Positions 28,523 to 36,966 of a stretch of 64,000 nucleotides of DNA are shown here, piece after piece. Numbering within the stretch: the stretch's first letter is position 1; every line of letters starts with the position of its first letter. A program made the translations under genes and the position numbers. The stretch spans positions 1,076,917 to 1,140,916 of the forward strand of contig KE159617.1 of NCBI GenBank assembly GCA_000403335.2, read 5' to 3'. The notes below the pieces were generated by a model, which was not told the DNA's origin, did not search any database, and saw only the letters and a list, made by a program, of their open reading frames with translations. The stretch comes from Lachnospiraceae bacterium MD335 (GTDB lineage Bacteria > Bacillota > Clostridia > Lachnospirales > Lachnospiraceae).

Positions 28523-29182
28523 TTGAAGACCTTTGAGCAACCGCTATCCGCAGAGGAGGAAACCCTGTATCTAAGCGTAATGCACGGTGACGACAAAGCA
28601 GCCTCCCATGATGCCCGACAGATTTTGATAGAGCGAAATCTTCGCCTTGTGGCACATGTGGCAAAGAAGTATATGGGCTGCGGTGAGGATATAGAGGACC
28701 TGATTTCCATAGGTACAATCGGGCTGATTAAGGCAGTAAACACGTTTAAGCCCGAGAAGGGCAGCCGTCTTGCGACATACGCCGCAAAATGTATTGACAA
28801 CGAACTTTTGATGATGTTTCGTGCCAGAAAGAAAATTACGCGGGAAATATCGCTCTATGAGCCCATAGGTACCGACAAGGAGGGAAACGAGATAAACCTC
28901 ATCGACGTCTGCGAACAGGAGCAGACCGATATTATAGATGACATGGATATGGCGGCGAAGCTGCAATGCCTTTATACACTGATTAACGAGCGGCTCGACG
29001 ATCGGGAGCGGTGCATTATCAAGCTGCGTTACGGCGTGCTTGACAATGCGCTTGGCGGCGAGGAACTGACGCAAAGGGACATTGGCAGGATGCTTGGCAT
29101 CTCAAGAAGCTATGTGTCAAGAATTGAAAAAAAGGCATTAGGAAAACTGAAAGCCGGACTGGAAGACGCAAAACTGTATTAA
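28523..29182 (+). CDS. sigK: SigK-like sporulation sigma factor without pro-sequence
   Basis: 219-residue sigma-70 factor closest to mother-cell sigma-K/E. Region 2 contains NLRLVAHVAKKY, LISIGTIGLIKAV and LATYAAKCIDNELLM. The linker has YEPIGTDKEGNEI. Region 4 ends in TQRDIGRMLGISRSYVSRIEKKAL. The N terminus FEQPLSAEEE aligns with the mature start of Bacillus SigK, with no inhibitory pro-peptide; an in-frame stop at 28499 excludes one. The start is TTG after GGAGG (28511-28515). Pro-less SigK is known in Clostridioides difficile. SigE-like identity cannot be fully excluded. Confidence 0.88.
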   Translation: MKTFEQPLSAEEETLYLSVMHGDDKAASHDARQILIERNLRLVAHVAKKYMGCGEDIEDLISIGTIGLIKAVNTFKPEKGSRLATYAAKCIDNELLMMFRARKKITREISLYEPIGTDKEGNEINLIDVCEQEQTDIIDDMDMAAKLQCLYTLINERLDDRERCIIKLRYGVLDNALGGEELTQRDIGRMLGISRSYVSRIEKKALGKLKAGLEDAKLY

Positions 29183-29217
29183 TTTTGACATTTCAGACAC
29201 GTTTTTTGGCGCAGCGA

Positions 29218-29246
29218 TTGCCAAAAGAAAAATAGTATGTTATTCT
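29218..29246 (+). promoter_or_regulatory. Candidate promoter of comM
   Basis: TTGCCA (29218-29223), a 17-base spacer and TATTCT (29241-29246), about 65 bases before comM. A TTGACA at 29185 has no matching -10 element. Confidence 0.45.
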
Positions 29247-29311
29247 CCCTGCTGTGACTTTATCATGTGAATTGATGAAAGGAAACACAGCAAACGGAGG
29301 ATAACATTTTT

Positions 29312-30871
29312 ATGTACAGCAGTGTAATAACAGGAGCAGTAACAGGCATTGAAAGTACGCTCTGCCTTGTGGAGGTAGACGTCTCAAAGGGGATGCCGGC
29401 ATTTGAAATGGTTGGACAGCTGGGGAACGAAGTGCGTGAGGCGCGAGAACGTGTGAAAGTGGCATTGAAAAATGCAAGAGTGGAAATTCCGGCAATTCAT
29501 TTGACAGTCAGCATTTCTCCCGCCGATTTGCGCAAAGAGGGCGCTTCCTACGACCTGCCGATTGCAATCGGGATTCTTGTGGGGCTTGGCGTCATACCAA
29601 AAGAGAATGTCGGTGATACGCTCATTATCGGGGAGCTTGGACTAAATGGTGAGATAAAGCCTGTAAAGGGCGTTCTTCCAATCGTAAGCCGTGCAAAAAG
29701 CAGTGGGTTAAAACGCTGTATCGTACCAAGGGAAAACGCAAGCGAGGGTGCTATCCTTTGCGGGAAAACACAAGGAACGCAGATGGAGGTCATTGGTGTT
29801 TCCACGGTTTTGGAGGTGATTGATTATTTGAAAGCCGCCGAAGAGAAGAAGCATTCCATAATACCGCCTGCAGTATGTGAAACATTTCACATGCAGGAAG
29901 ACACGGCAGCGCTTCCTGATTTTGCGGACATCAACGGGCAGGAGGCGGTGAAGCGCGCCGTGGAGATTGCCGCGGCAGGGTTTCATCATATTCTCATGAT
30001 TGGACCGCCCGGCTCGGGAAAAACAATGATTGCCAAACGCATTCCGGCAATCCTTCCCGATCTTTCCCCGGCAGAGGGGCTTGAAGTGTCTGCAATTTAC
30101 AGTGTGGCAGGTCTGCTTCAAAAAGACATGCCGCTTGTCACCAAAAGACCCTTTATGGGTCCGCATCACACAATTTCTCAGCAGGCGCTCGCGGGCGGAG
30201 GGCGCATTCCAAAACCAGGCATCATCTCTTTGGCACATCGCGGCGTACTCTTTATGGACGAGCTTCCTGAATTTAGAAGGAGCACGCTTGAAATCCTGAG
30301 ACAACCCTTAGAGGATAAAAATATACATATTGCACGCACACAGGGAAGCTATATATATCCTGCGGATTTTATGCTGGTGGCGGCGATGAACCCCTGCCCT
30401 TGCGGATATTATCCGGACAGAAACCGCTGCACCTGTTCACAGAGCGAGGTGCAGCGGTATTTATCCAAAATATCCGGTCCGGTTTTGGACAGGATTGATG
30501 TTACCGTCGAGGCGCCGCGCGTTGACATTAAACAACTTTCCGCAACCGCCGAAAATGAGTGCAGCGCGGATATTAGAATGCGTGTTTTAAAGGCAAGAGA
30601 ACGGCAGCAAAGACGGTATAAGGGTACAAGATACCACTTTAACGCAGAGCTTTCCGGAAGCGACATCAAACGGTTTTGTCCCCTCGGCGCAAAGGAGCAG
30701 GAGCTTTCGGAACAGATTTTCACCCGTATGAATTTGTCCGCGCGGGCGTATCATAAAATGATCAAAGTAGCGAGAACGATTGCGGACTTGGAAGGGGCAC
30801 AGGAAATTGACTGCGGTCATTTGAGCGAAGCGGCATGCTACCGCATGTGTGAGACAAAATACGAACATTAA
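29312..30871 (+). CDS. comM: YifB/ComM family AAA+ ATPase (Mg-chelatase-like)
   Basis: 519 residues. The N-terminal domain is of the ChlI/Lon-S5 fold type (VEVDVSKGMPAFEMVG). A magnesium-chelatase AAA+ domain follows with Walker A IGPPGSGKTM (about residue 230), Walker B GVLFMDELPEF and AMNPCPCGYY (four-cysteine C-rich stretch CPCGYYPDRNRCTC). ComM helicases promote branch migration during natural transformation. The gene stands directly before dprA, which supports a role in DNA uptake or recombination. The ATG follows ACGGAGGATAAC. Confidence 0.92.
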   Translation: MYSSVITGAVTGIESTLCLVEVDVSKGMPAFEMVGQLGNEVREARERVKVALKNARVEIPAIHLTVSISPADLRKEGASYDLPIAIGILVGLGVIPKENVGDTLIIGELGLNGEIKPVKGVLPIVSRAKSSGLKRCIVPRENASEGAILCGKTQGTQMEVIGVSTVLEVIDYLKAAEEKKHSIIPPAVCETFHMQEDTAALPDFADINGQEAVKRAVEIAAAGFHHILMIGPPGSGKTMIAKRIPAILPDLSPAEGLEVSAIYSVAGLLQKDMPLVTKRPFMGPHHTISQQALAGGGRIPKPGIISLAHRGVLFMDELPEFRRSTLEILRQPLEDKNIHIARTQGSYIYPADFMLVAAMNPCPCGYYPDRNRCTCSQSEVQRYLSKISGPVLDRIDVTVEAPRVDIKQLSATAENECSADIRMRVLKARERQQRRYKGTRYHFNAELSGSDIKRFCPLGAKEQELSEQIFTRMNLSARAYHKMIKVARTIADLEGAQEIDCGHLSEAACYRMCETKYEH

Positions 30872-30886
30872 GATAAGGGGAGGATT

Positions 30887-32035
30887 ATGGGAGACACACA
30901 ACAGGAAAAGAAATATGCCTGCTGGCTTGATTCGATTCGCTTTCTTTCAAGCGCAGGCAAATATAAGCTTTTGGATGCGGCAAAAACAGCAGAGAATATT
31001 TACCGCATGAAAGAGAGTGACCTGACATTTTTCATTGGTGCAAAAGGCAGTATGCTTATCACACAGGCAAAGAAAATGCAAAGTCCCGATATGGTATACG
31101 AACGGCTTTTGGCGTCAAAAATAAAGTATACCTTTTGCGGCGCCGGGGATTTCCCGAAGCGGCTGAGCCGTATTCCCGATCCGCCGTTTGGATTGTTTTA
31201 TAAAGGTGCGCTGCCGGATAGCGCCGCGCCCGCAGTGGCAATGATTGGTGCGCGCAAATGCAGCGAGTACGGACATTGTATGGCAAAGGAGCTTGCGCAG
31301 GGACTCGGAGCGTGCGGTGTTGACATTATCAGCGGCATGGCGCTTGGAATTGACGGCATTAGTCAAAGAGCAGCGCTCGATGCCGGTGCGCGTTCTTATG
31401 GCGTATTGGGGTGCGGTGTTGACGTTGTTTATCCGAAATCAAACCAGCCTTTGTATGAGAAGCTGACGGAGCGCGGCGGTGTGCTGTCGGAGTATCCGTT
31501 AGGAACAGAGCCGAAACCAATGCTGTTTCCGCCAAGGAACAGGATTATCAGCGCACTGTCAGATGCAGTGCTTGTGGTGGAGGCGCGGGAGAAGAGCGGT
31601 ACGCTGATTACGGTTGATATGGCGTTGGAGCAGGGACGCGAAGTCTATGTCGTGCCGGGGCGCTGTACGGACAATTTAAGCCGCGGCTGCAACCTGCTGT
31701 TACGGCAGGGAGCGTCGGCTGCGTTATGCGCTTGGGACATTATAAACGATATGGGATGGGACGCGCTTGGTGCACGGATGCAGGAGAAAAAAACAAACGG
31801 TGTTTCTTCCTATATAAATGGAGCTGAACTTACACCGCTGTCGCGTGCCGTGTGCGGTCTGCTTGATGTGACCCCCGTGGCGCAGGATACCGTTATTATG
31901 CTGCTGCGGGAGCAAGGCTTTTCTCAGACCGTGGCGGACATCTGCAGGGAGCTTGTGGAGCTTGAACTGAAAGGTATTATAGAGCGCAGTGCAGGACAGT
32001 ATAAATTGAGGGATGATATTGCGCTGCGAAAGTAA
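30887..32035 (+). CDS. dprA: DNA-processing protein DprA
   Basis: Single-stranded DNA-binding, RecA-loading protein of transformation. 382 residues. The Rossmann-like core (about 110-310) holds MIGARKCSEYG, SGMALGIDGISQRAALD, LGCGVDVVYP and LFPPRNRIISALSDAVLVVEA. A C-terminal winged-helix domain follows. The ATG follows GGGGAGGATT. It is 15 bases from comM, so the two are probably co-transcribed. Confidence 0.95.
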   Translation: MGDTQQEKKYACWLDSIRFLSSAGKYKLLDAAKTAENIYRMKESDLTFFIGAKGSMLITQAKKMQSPDMVYERLLASKIKYTFCGAGDFPKRLSRIPDPPFGLFYKGALPDSAAPAVAMIGARKCSEYGHCMAKELAQGLGACGVDIISGMALGIDGISQRAALDAGARSYGVLGCGVDVVYPKSNQPLYEKLTERGGVLSEYPLGTEPKPMLFPPRNRIISALSDAVLVVEAREKSGTLITVDMALEQGREVYVVPGRCTDNLSRGCNLLLRQGASAALCAWDIINDMGWDALGARMQEKKTNGVSSYINGAELTPLSRAVCGLLDVTPVAQDTVIMLLREQGFSQTVADICRELVELELKGIIERSAGQYKLRDDIALRK

Positions 32036-32104
32036 ATGCCGATGCACAAATATATGTTCGTAATGCAAAAAACACGCAAAAAGAAGAAAAAATAAAAATT
32101 TTAC

Positions 32105-32133
32105 TTGCCATAGTGAAAAAATTAGTTTATAGT
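32105..32133 (+). promoter_or_regulatory. Sigma-A promoter of topA
   Basis: TTGCCA (32105-32110), 17-base spacer, TATAGT (32128-32133); the predicted start near 32140 lies about 50 bases before the topA ATG. Confidence 0.6.
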
Positions 32134-32191
32134 GGTAAATCGAAAGAAGTTAGATGTGGACGCACGGAAAAGAATGGAGTGGGGGAACAGT

Positions 32192-34276
32192 ATGGCAAAG
32201 TATTTGGTTATCGTGGAGTCGCCTGCGAAGGTAAAGACGATTAAAAAATTTTTGGGTTCGAACTACGAAGTGCTCGCAAGCAACGGGCATGTCAGGGATA
32301 TGCCCAAAAGTCAGTTAGGCTTTGATGCCGAAAACAACTATGAGCCGAAATATATTACCATAAGAGGAAAGGGCGATATTTTAGCCAAGCTTAGAAAAGA
32401 AGTTAAGAAGGCGGATAAAATATACCTCGCAACCGACCCTGACCGTGAGGGAGAGGCGATTTCGTGGCATCTTTATATTGCGCTGAAATTAGAGGATAAG
32501 AAAGTTTACCGCATCACCTTCAATGAGATTACGAAAAATGCGGTCAAGGAATCCCTTAAAAATCCGAGGGAAATCGATATGAGTCTCGTAGATGCCCAAC
32601 AGGCAAGGCGGATGCTTGACAGAATGGTGGGATACCGCATTTCGCCGCTTTTGTGGGCAAAAATCAAACGCGGATTGAGCGCAGGCCGTGTGCAGTCCGT
32701 AGCGCTGCGCATTATCTGTGACAGAGAAGAGGAAATTAACGCGTTTATTCCCGAGGAGTATTGGACGCTTGACGCGGCATTAAAAATCAAGGGTGAGAAA
32801 AAACCGCTGATTGCAAAGTATTACGGAATGGGTGACAAAAAGACGGAAATTACCTCAAAAGAGCAGATGGATTCCATTCTTGCACAGCTTGAAAAAGCGC
32901 AATTTGCGGTAACGGACATCAAAAAAGGCGAGCGCACCAAGAAAGCGCCGCTTCCGTTTACAACCTCCACGCTCCAACAGGAAGCAAGCAAAAACTTAAA
33001 TTTTTCAACGCAAAAGACAATGCGGATTGCGCAGCAGCTCTATGAGGGTGTGGAATTGAAAGGACAGGGGACGGTCGGTATTATCACGTATCTGCGAACC
33101 GATTCAACCCGTGTATCGGATGAGGCGGTTCTCGCTTCCAAAGCATATATCAGTGCAAATTACGGAGAACAGTACGCGGCAAAAGTGGCGGAGGAAAAGA
33201 AGAACGGCAAGAAAATACAGGATGCGCATGAAGCAATCCGACCGACAGACCTTGCAAACACACCGGCTGAAATCAAGGACTCTTTGAGCAGGGACCAGTT
33301 CCGCCTATATCAGTTGATTTGGAAGCGTTTTGTTGCAAGCCGCATGACGAGCGCGAACTATGAAACAACCTCTGTTAAAATCGACGCGAACGGACACCTC
33401 TTTACGGTAGCGGCATCTAAGCTTGTGTTTGACGGCTTTATGAGTGTGTACAAGGACGACGATGAGGAGAAAACGCAGAGAAACACCTTTGTGAAAGACA
33501 TCACAAAAGGCATGGAGCTTACGTTGGAGAGTTTTGATTCCAAGCAGCATTTTACACAGCCGCCGGCACATTACACGGAGGCGTCGCTTGTGCGGGCGCT
33601 TGAGGAGCTTGGCATCGGAAGACCAAGTACCTATGCGCCGACGATTACGACGATTATTGCAAGGCGTTACGTGGTGAAAGAAGACAAGAATTTATATATC
33701 TCCGAGCTTGGAGAAGTTGTAAACGGCATGATGAAGGACGCGTTTCCTTCGATAGTGGATGTGAATTTTACCGCGAATTTGGAAGCGCTTCTCGATAAGG
33801 TAGAAGAGGGAACGCTTGACTGGAAATCCGTGGTTTCCAATTTTTATCCGGATTTGGAGGAAGCCGTTCAAAAAGCGGAAAAAGAATTGGATGAGGTGGA
33901 GATTGCGGACGAGGTGTCAGATGAGTTGTGCGATGTCTGCGGCAGAAACATGGTGATTAAGTACGGACCGCACGGAAAATTCCTTGCCTGTCCCGGTTTT
34001 CCGGAATGCCGTTCCACAAAACCTTATTTTGAGAAAATCGGCGTTGCCTGTCCTAAGTGCGGAAAGGAAGTTGTTATCCGAAAAACGAAAAAGGGCAGGA
34101 AGTATTACGGCTGTGAAGCGATTCCTGAGTGTGATTTTATGGTATGGCAGCGGCCCTCAAAGCAAAAGTGCGAACGTTGTGGCGGTGTGATGCTGGTCAA
34201 GGGAAATAAACTGGTCTGTGCCGACGAGCAATGCGGTTTTGTGAAAAAAACTGAGGCGGAGAAACAGGAGGCATAA
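32192..34276 (+). CDS. topA: DNA topoisomerase I (type IA)
   Basis: Relaxes negative supercoils. About 694 residues. The N-terminal TOPRIM domain (YLVIVESPAKVKTI) contains DPDREGEAISWHL. The catalytic tyrosine is in TYLRTDSTRVS (about Tyr 300). Three C-terminal four-cysteine zinc modules lie between 590 and 690, starting CDVCGRNM, CPKCGKEV and CERCGGVM. The ATG at 32192 is 5 bases after GGGGGA. The open frame extends to a GTG at 32132, but that overlaps the promoter. Confidence 0.96.
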   Translation: MAKYLVIVESPAKVKTIKKFLGSNYEVLASNGHVRDMPKSQLGFDAENNYEPKYITIRGKGDILAKLRKEVKKADKIYLATDPDREGEAISWHLYIALKLEDKKVYRITFNEITKNAVKESLKNPREIDMSLVDAQQARRMLDRMVGYRISPLLWAKIKRGLSAGRVQSVALRIICDREEEINAFIPEEYWTLDAALKIKGEKKPLIAKYYGMGDKKTEITSKEQMDSILAQLEKAQFAVTDIKKGERTKKAPLPFTTSTLQQEASKNLNFSTQKTMRIAQQLYEGVELKGQGTVGIITYLRTDSTRVSDEAVLASKAYISANYGEQYAAKVAEEKKNGKKIQDAHEAIRPTDLANTPAEIKDSLSRDQFRLYQLIWKRFVASRMTSANYETTSVKIDANGHLFTVAASKLVFDGFMSVYKDDDEEKTQRNTFVKDITKGMELTLESFDSKQHFTQPPAHYTEASLVRALEELGIGRPSTYAPTITTIIARRYVVKEDKNLYISELGEVVNGMMKDAFPSIVDVNFTANLEALLDKVEEGTLDWKSVVSNFYPDLEEAVQKAEKELDEVEIADEVSDELCDVCGRNMVIKYGPHGKFLACPGFPECRSTKPYFEKIGVACPKCGKEVVIRKTKKGRKYYGCEAIPECDFMVWQRPSKQKCERCGGVMLVKGNKLVCADEQCGFVKKTEAEKQEA

Positions 34277-34374
34277 AGAGAAATAGTGAAAAAACAATTT
34301 CTGTTTGCAAAATTCTTAAAACAGATTAAATTATTATTTCTTTATGAAAAACAGTTCGAAATTGCCGTCAACTA

Positions 34375-34403
34375 TTGAAAAATGGAAATTAATGTGATAA
34401 AAT
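34375..34403 (+). promoter_or_regulatory. Sigma-A promoter of codY
   Basis: TTGAAA (34375-34380), 17-base spacer, TAAAAT (34398-34403); the start is expected near 34410, with a leader of about 55 bases. Confidence 0.6.
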
Positions 34404-34420
34404 TCTACTTATATATAAGG

Positions 34421-34435
34421 GATTTTCAGCAAATA
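34421..34435 (+). promoter_or_regulatory. Candidate CodY box in the codY leader
   Basis: GATTTTCAGCAAATA matches the CodY consensus AATTTTCWGAAAATT at 12 of 15 positions and lies just downstream of the predicted codY transcription start. It suggests negative autoregulation. Confidence 0.4.
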
Positions 34436-34464
34436 TTAAATGGATAATCCGGAGGTTCGTTATT

Positions 34465-35250
34465 ATGAGTAGTGTACAACTGTTAGACAAAACAAGAAAG
34501 ATCGGGAAGCTTTTACACAATACGAATTCTAGCAAAGTCGTATTTAGTGATATTTGCAAGGTAATCCGCGATATTGTAAGTTCTAATGTTTTGGTAATCA
34601 GCAAAAAAGGAAAAGTACTTGGCGTCGGGAAATGTGAGGGTGTCGAAGAGCTCAAGGAGCTTGTGGAGGGTACGGTCGGCGGATTTGTCGATCCGATGTT
34701 AAACGAGCGGCTTTTGGGCGTGCTTTCCACTAAGGAAAACGTTAATCTTGCGACACTTGGTTTTGAAAGCCCTGACATTAGGAAGTTTCAGGCGGTCATT
34801 ACGCCGATTGAAATTGCGGGAGAGCGGCTTGGCACTCTTTTTATCTATAAGTGTAACGAGCAGTATGACATTGATGATATTATTCTCTGTGAGTATGGTG
34901 TGACTGTAGTCGGTCTTGAGATGCTGCGTGCGGTGAGCGAGGAAAGCGCGGAAGAGAACCGTAAGGTGGCGGTTGTGAAATCGGCAATCTCAACCCTTTC
35001 GTTCTCGGAGATGGAAGCCATCACGCATATTTTCGATGAGTTAAACGGTACGGAAGGCATTTTGGTTGCAAGCAAGATAGCCGATCGCGTCGGTATTACA
35101 AGAAGTGTCATCGTCAATGCACTTCGCAAGTTTGAGAGCGCAGGCGTTATTGAGTCCCGTTCATCCGGCATGAAGGGTACGTATATCAAAGTGCTCAATG
35201 ATGTGGTATTTGAGGAAGTTGAGTCCCTGAAGCGGCAGTTAAATAAGTAG
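34465..35250 (+). CDS. codY: Global nutrient-responsive regulator CodY
   Basis: 261-residue GTP- and branched-chain-amino-acid-sensing regulator. An N-terminal GAF domain (about 1-155; DICKVIRDIVSSNVLVISKKGK) is followed by a C-terminal winged helix with the recognition region SKIADRVGITRSVIVNALRK. The ATG follows CCGGAGGTTC. It lies between topA and the flagellar operon, as in many Lachnospiraceae. CodY boxes were found at the flgB, motA and LRR-protein promoters in this window. Confidence 0.96.
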   Translation: MSSVQLLDKTRKIGKLLHNTNSSKVVFSDICKVIRDIVSSNVLVISKKGKVLGVGKCEGVEELKELVEGTVGGFVDPMLNERLLGVLSTKENVNLATLGFESPDIRKFQAVITPIEIAGERLGTLFIYKCNEQYDIDDIILCEYGVTVVGLEMLRAVSEESAEENRKVAVVKSAISTLSFSEMEAITHIFDELNGTEGILVASKIADRVGITRSVIVNALRKFESAGVIESRSSGMKGTYIKVLNDVVFEEVESLKRQLNK

Positions 35251-35303
35251 AACATTTATTATTGCTTTAATTTACAGAATATTTGAAAAAATTATAATAA
35301 TTC

Positions 35304-35341
35304 AAAAAAGGCTTGTTTTCAAGAAAAAACAAGCCTTTTTT
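35304..35341 (+). terminator. Strong intrinsic terminator of codY
   Basis: 16-bp stem (A-run, GGCTTGTTTT pairing AAAACAAGCC, T-run) between 35304-35319 and 35326-35341, with a 6-base loop. It separates codY from the flagellar operon. Confidence 0.9.
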
Positions 35342-35424
35342 GTGCAAAAAACGGAAAAAATAACAGATTTACATAACAAAATAAACAAAATTCACACAAT
35401 ATAGGAAAAATAATAAAAAAATAC

Positions 35425-35452
35425 TTGAAATATTCTGAAAATACACTATAAT
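35425..35452 (+). promoter_or_regulatory. Main flagellar operon promoter (Pfla) with overlapping CodY box
   Basis: TTGAAA (35425-35430), 16-base spacer, perfect TATAAT (35447-35452), about 75 bases before flgB. The spacer holds AATATTCTGAAAATA (35429-35443), 13 of 15 matches to the CodY consensus. The promoter is flanked by TTTACATAA (35368-35376) and TTATGTAAA (35473-35481). No SigD (FliA) motif is seen, consistent with an early-class operon. Confidence 0.75.
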
Positions 35453-35533
35453 AGAGTAAGGATATAAAAATATTATGTAAATCCAGCATTAAAAAAGGTT
35501 TACAGAAAATAGTTTAGAAGAGGAGGAAAAAGC

Positions 35534-35929
35534 ATGTTAAATAATTCCAATGTGTTCGATTACATTAATGTTATGGGGACAACGCTTGATGCAACTGCAA
35601 AAAGAGAAGCCCTGATTTCAAATAACATTGCAAATGTAAACACACCAAACTACAAAAGAAAAGATATCCGCTTTGAGACAGAGTTGAAACATGCATTCGT
35701 AAGGGCAAACGGTGATGAGGTGGATTTCAGGGTGAAAGATATTGACCTTGAGGCGCTTGGAAATCCCGAAACGTATACGGATTATGCAGAACTTTCCTAC
35801 AGATATGACGGAAACAATGTGGATATTAACACAGAAAACGGTATTGCGGCAGCAAACCAAATTAAGTACAACGGTTTAATGGAGCTTGTTAATAAGAACT
35901 TTTCACAGATACAGTCCGTGCTGAAATAA
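35534..35929 (+). CDS. flgB: Flagellar proximal rod protein FlgB
   Basis: Rod protein of 131 residues. The N-terminal rod-family motif SNNIANVNTPNYKRKD is near residues 30-45. The C-terminal helix contains NTENGIAAANQIKYNGLMELVN. The ATG follows AGAGGAGGAAAAAG. It is the first gene of the flagellar cluster. A 104-base gap with a small hairpin (GCCCG/CGGGC at 35991-36006) separates it from flgC. Confidence 0.95.
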   Translation: MLNNSNVFDYINVMGTTLDATAKREALISNNIANVNTPNYKRKDIRFETELKHAFVRANGDEVDFRVKDIDLEALGNPETYTDYAELSYRYDGNNVDINTENGIAAANQIKYNGLMELVNKNFSQIQSVLK

Positions 35930-35990
35930 TGAGATCTGTTAACTTTATTTTCTGCGCAACAATGGAGTGGATTAAAAAATCTATGCTGAC

Positions 35991-36006
35991 GCCCGATTTT
36001 GCGGGC
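35991..36006 (+). other. Small intra-operon hairpin between flgB and flgC
   Basis: GCCCG/CGGGC stem with loop ATTTTG and no U-tract. Possibly an RNA processing or stabilising element. Confidence 0.4.
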
Positions 36007-36033
36007 TGAGCAAGAAAAGGAGGTTTTTGGAAA

Positions 36034-36525
36034 ATGGGAATTTTTGACACGTTTGACATCAGTGCGTCCGGCATGTCGGCAGAGCGGTACCGTATGGATA
36101 TTATCTCGCAGAATATGGCAAATGCCAATACAACAAGGACCGAAGACGGTACGCCTTATGTCAGAAAGGTTGTTACGTTTCAGGAAAAAACAAACGTAAA
36201 AGAACGCAACTTTTCACATATGCTTGATACGGCATTCAGCAATTTAAGCGGCAGACCGCTTGGTTATGTAAACTCGGCAGAGCTTTCGGTTCAGGGGAAG
36301 GGCGTAAAAATCGGAGGCGTCTATGAGGATACATGGACGAAGGAGGTTATGGCATATGACCCCGAGCATCCTGACGCAGACGAGAACGGATATGTGCATT
36401 ATCCGAACGTAAACGTCATAACGGAGATGACAAACATGATTGACGCAAGCCGCGGCTACGAGGCAAATCAGGCAGCCTTTGAGGCGACAAAAGCAATGGC
36501 GCTCAAGGGTCTTGAGATGAACTAA
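36034..36525 (+). CDS. flgC: Flagellar proximal rod protein FlgC
   Basis: Rod protein of 163 residues. An N-terminal DISASGMSAERYRMDIIS is followed by QNMANANTTRTEDG. The C-terminal VNVITEMTNMIDASRGYEAN is the usual assembly helix. The ATG follows AAAGGAGG. It is longer than many FlgC (about 135-150), owing to a central loop. Confidence 0.95.
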   Translation: MGIFDTFDISASGMSAERYRMDIISQNMANANTTRTEDGTPYVRKVVTFQEKTNVKERNFSHMLDTAFSNLSGRPLGYVNSAELSVQGKGVKIGGVYEDTWTKEVMAYDPEHPDADENGYVHYPNVNVITEMTNMIDASRGYEANQAAFEATKAMALKGLEMN

Positions 36526-36547
36526 ACAGACATAGGGGGAGAATAAG

Positions 36548-36880
36548 ATGACAGTTACAGCAGCAAACGATATTAACAGCTTATATAATGTAAGCTCGGA
36601 TGCCGTACGAAACACCCTGCTTGGCAATAAAACGGAGGAGAAGGGTGAAAGCAATATCTTTGATACCTTCCTGAATGCGGCGGTGCATAATGTGAACGAC
36701 ACCAACATCGCGCTTTCCAATCAGGAGAATGAGATTTTGAAGTGGTCAATGGGAATCTCGGAGAATACACATGATCTTACCATTGCGGTAGGAAAAGCGG
36801 AGGCGGCTTTGAATTACACCGTGGCGCTTCGCGACAAGCTGCTTGACGCGTATAAGGAAATCATGCAGATGCAGATTTAA
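36548..36880 (+). CDS. fliE: Flagellar hook-basal body protein FliE
   Basis: Adaptor between MS ring and rod, 110 residues. The C-terminal signature NYTVALRDKLLDAYKEIMQMQI is typical. The ATG follows AGGGGGAG. A hairpin (36900-36932) lies between it and fliF. Confidence 0.93.
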   Translation: MTVTAANDINSLYNVSSDAVRNTLLGNKTEEKGESNIFDTFLNAAVHNVNDTNIALSNQENEILKWSMGISENTHDLTIAVGKAEAALNYTVALRDKLLDAYKEIMQMQI

Positions 36881-36899
36881 TAAGGGTTGATTGAAAAAA

Positions 36900-36932
36900 C
36901 GCGCAGCCTCTTTTGGAGTAAGGGGCTGTGCG
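36900..36932 (+). other. GC-rich intra-operon hairpin between fliE and fliF
   Basis: CGCGCAGCCTC / GGGGCTGTGCG (36900-36910 and 36922-36932), 11 bp with two G-U pairs and an 11-base loop. It is not followed by a T-run, so termination is unlikely. Confidence 0.5.
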
Positions 36933-36966
36933 GGAAATTACAGGGGATTAGGAGAAGGAGATTAAG

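Noticed and set aside
29185-29190. A TTGACA hexamer after the sigma gene.
   Set aside because: No -10 element lies at a usable distance; the TTGCCA/TATTCT pair downstream is a better comM promoter.
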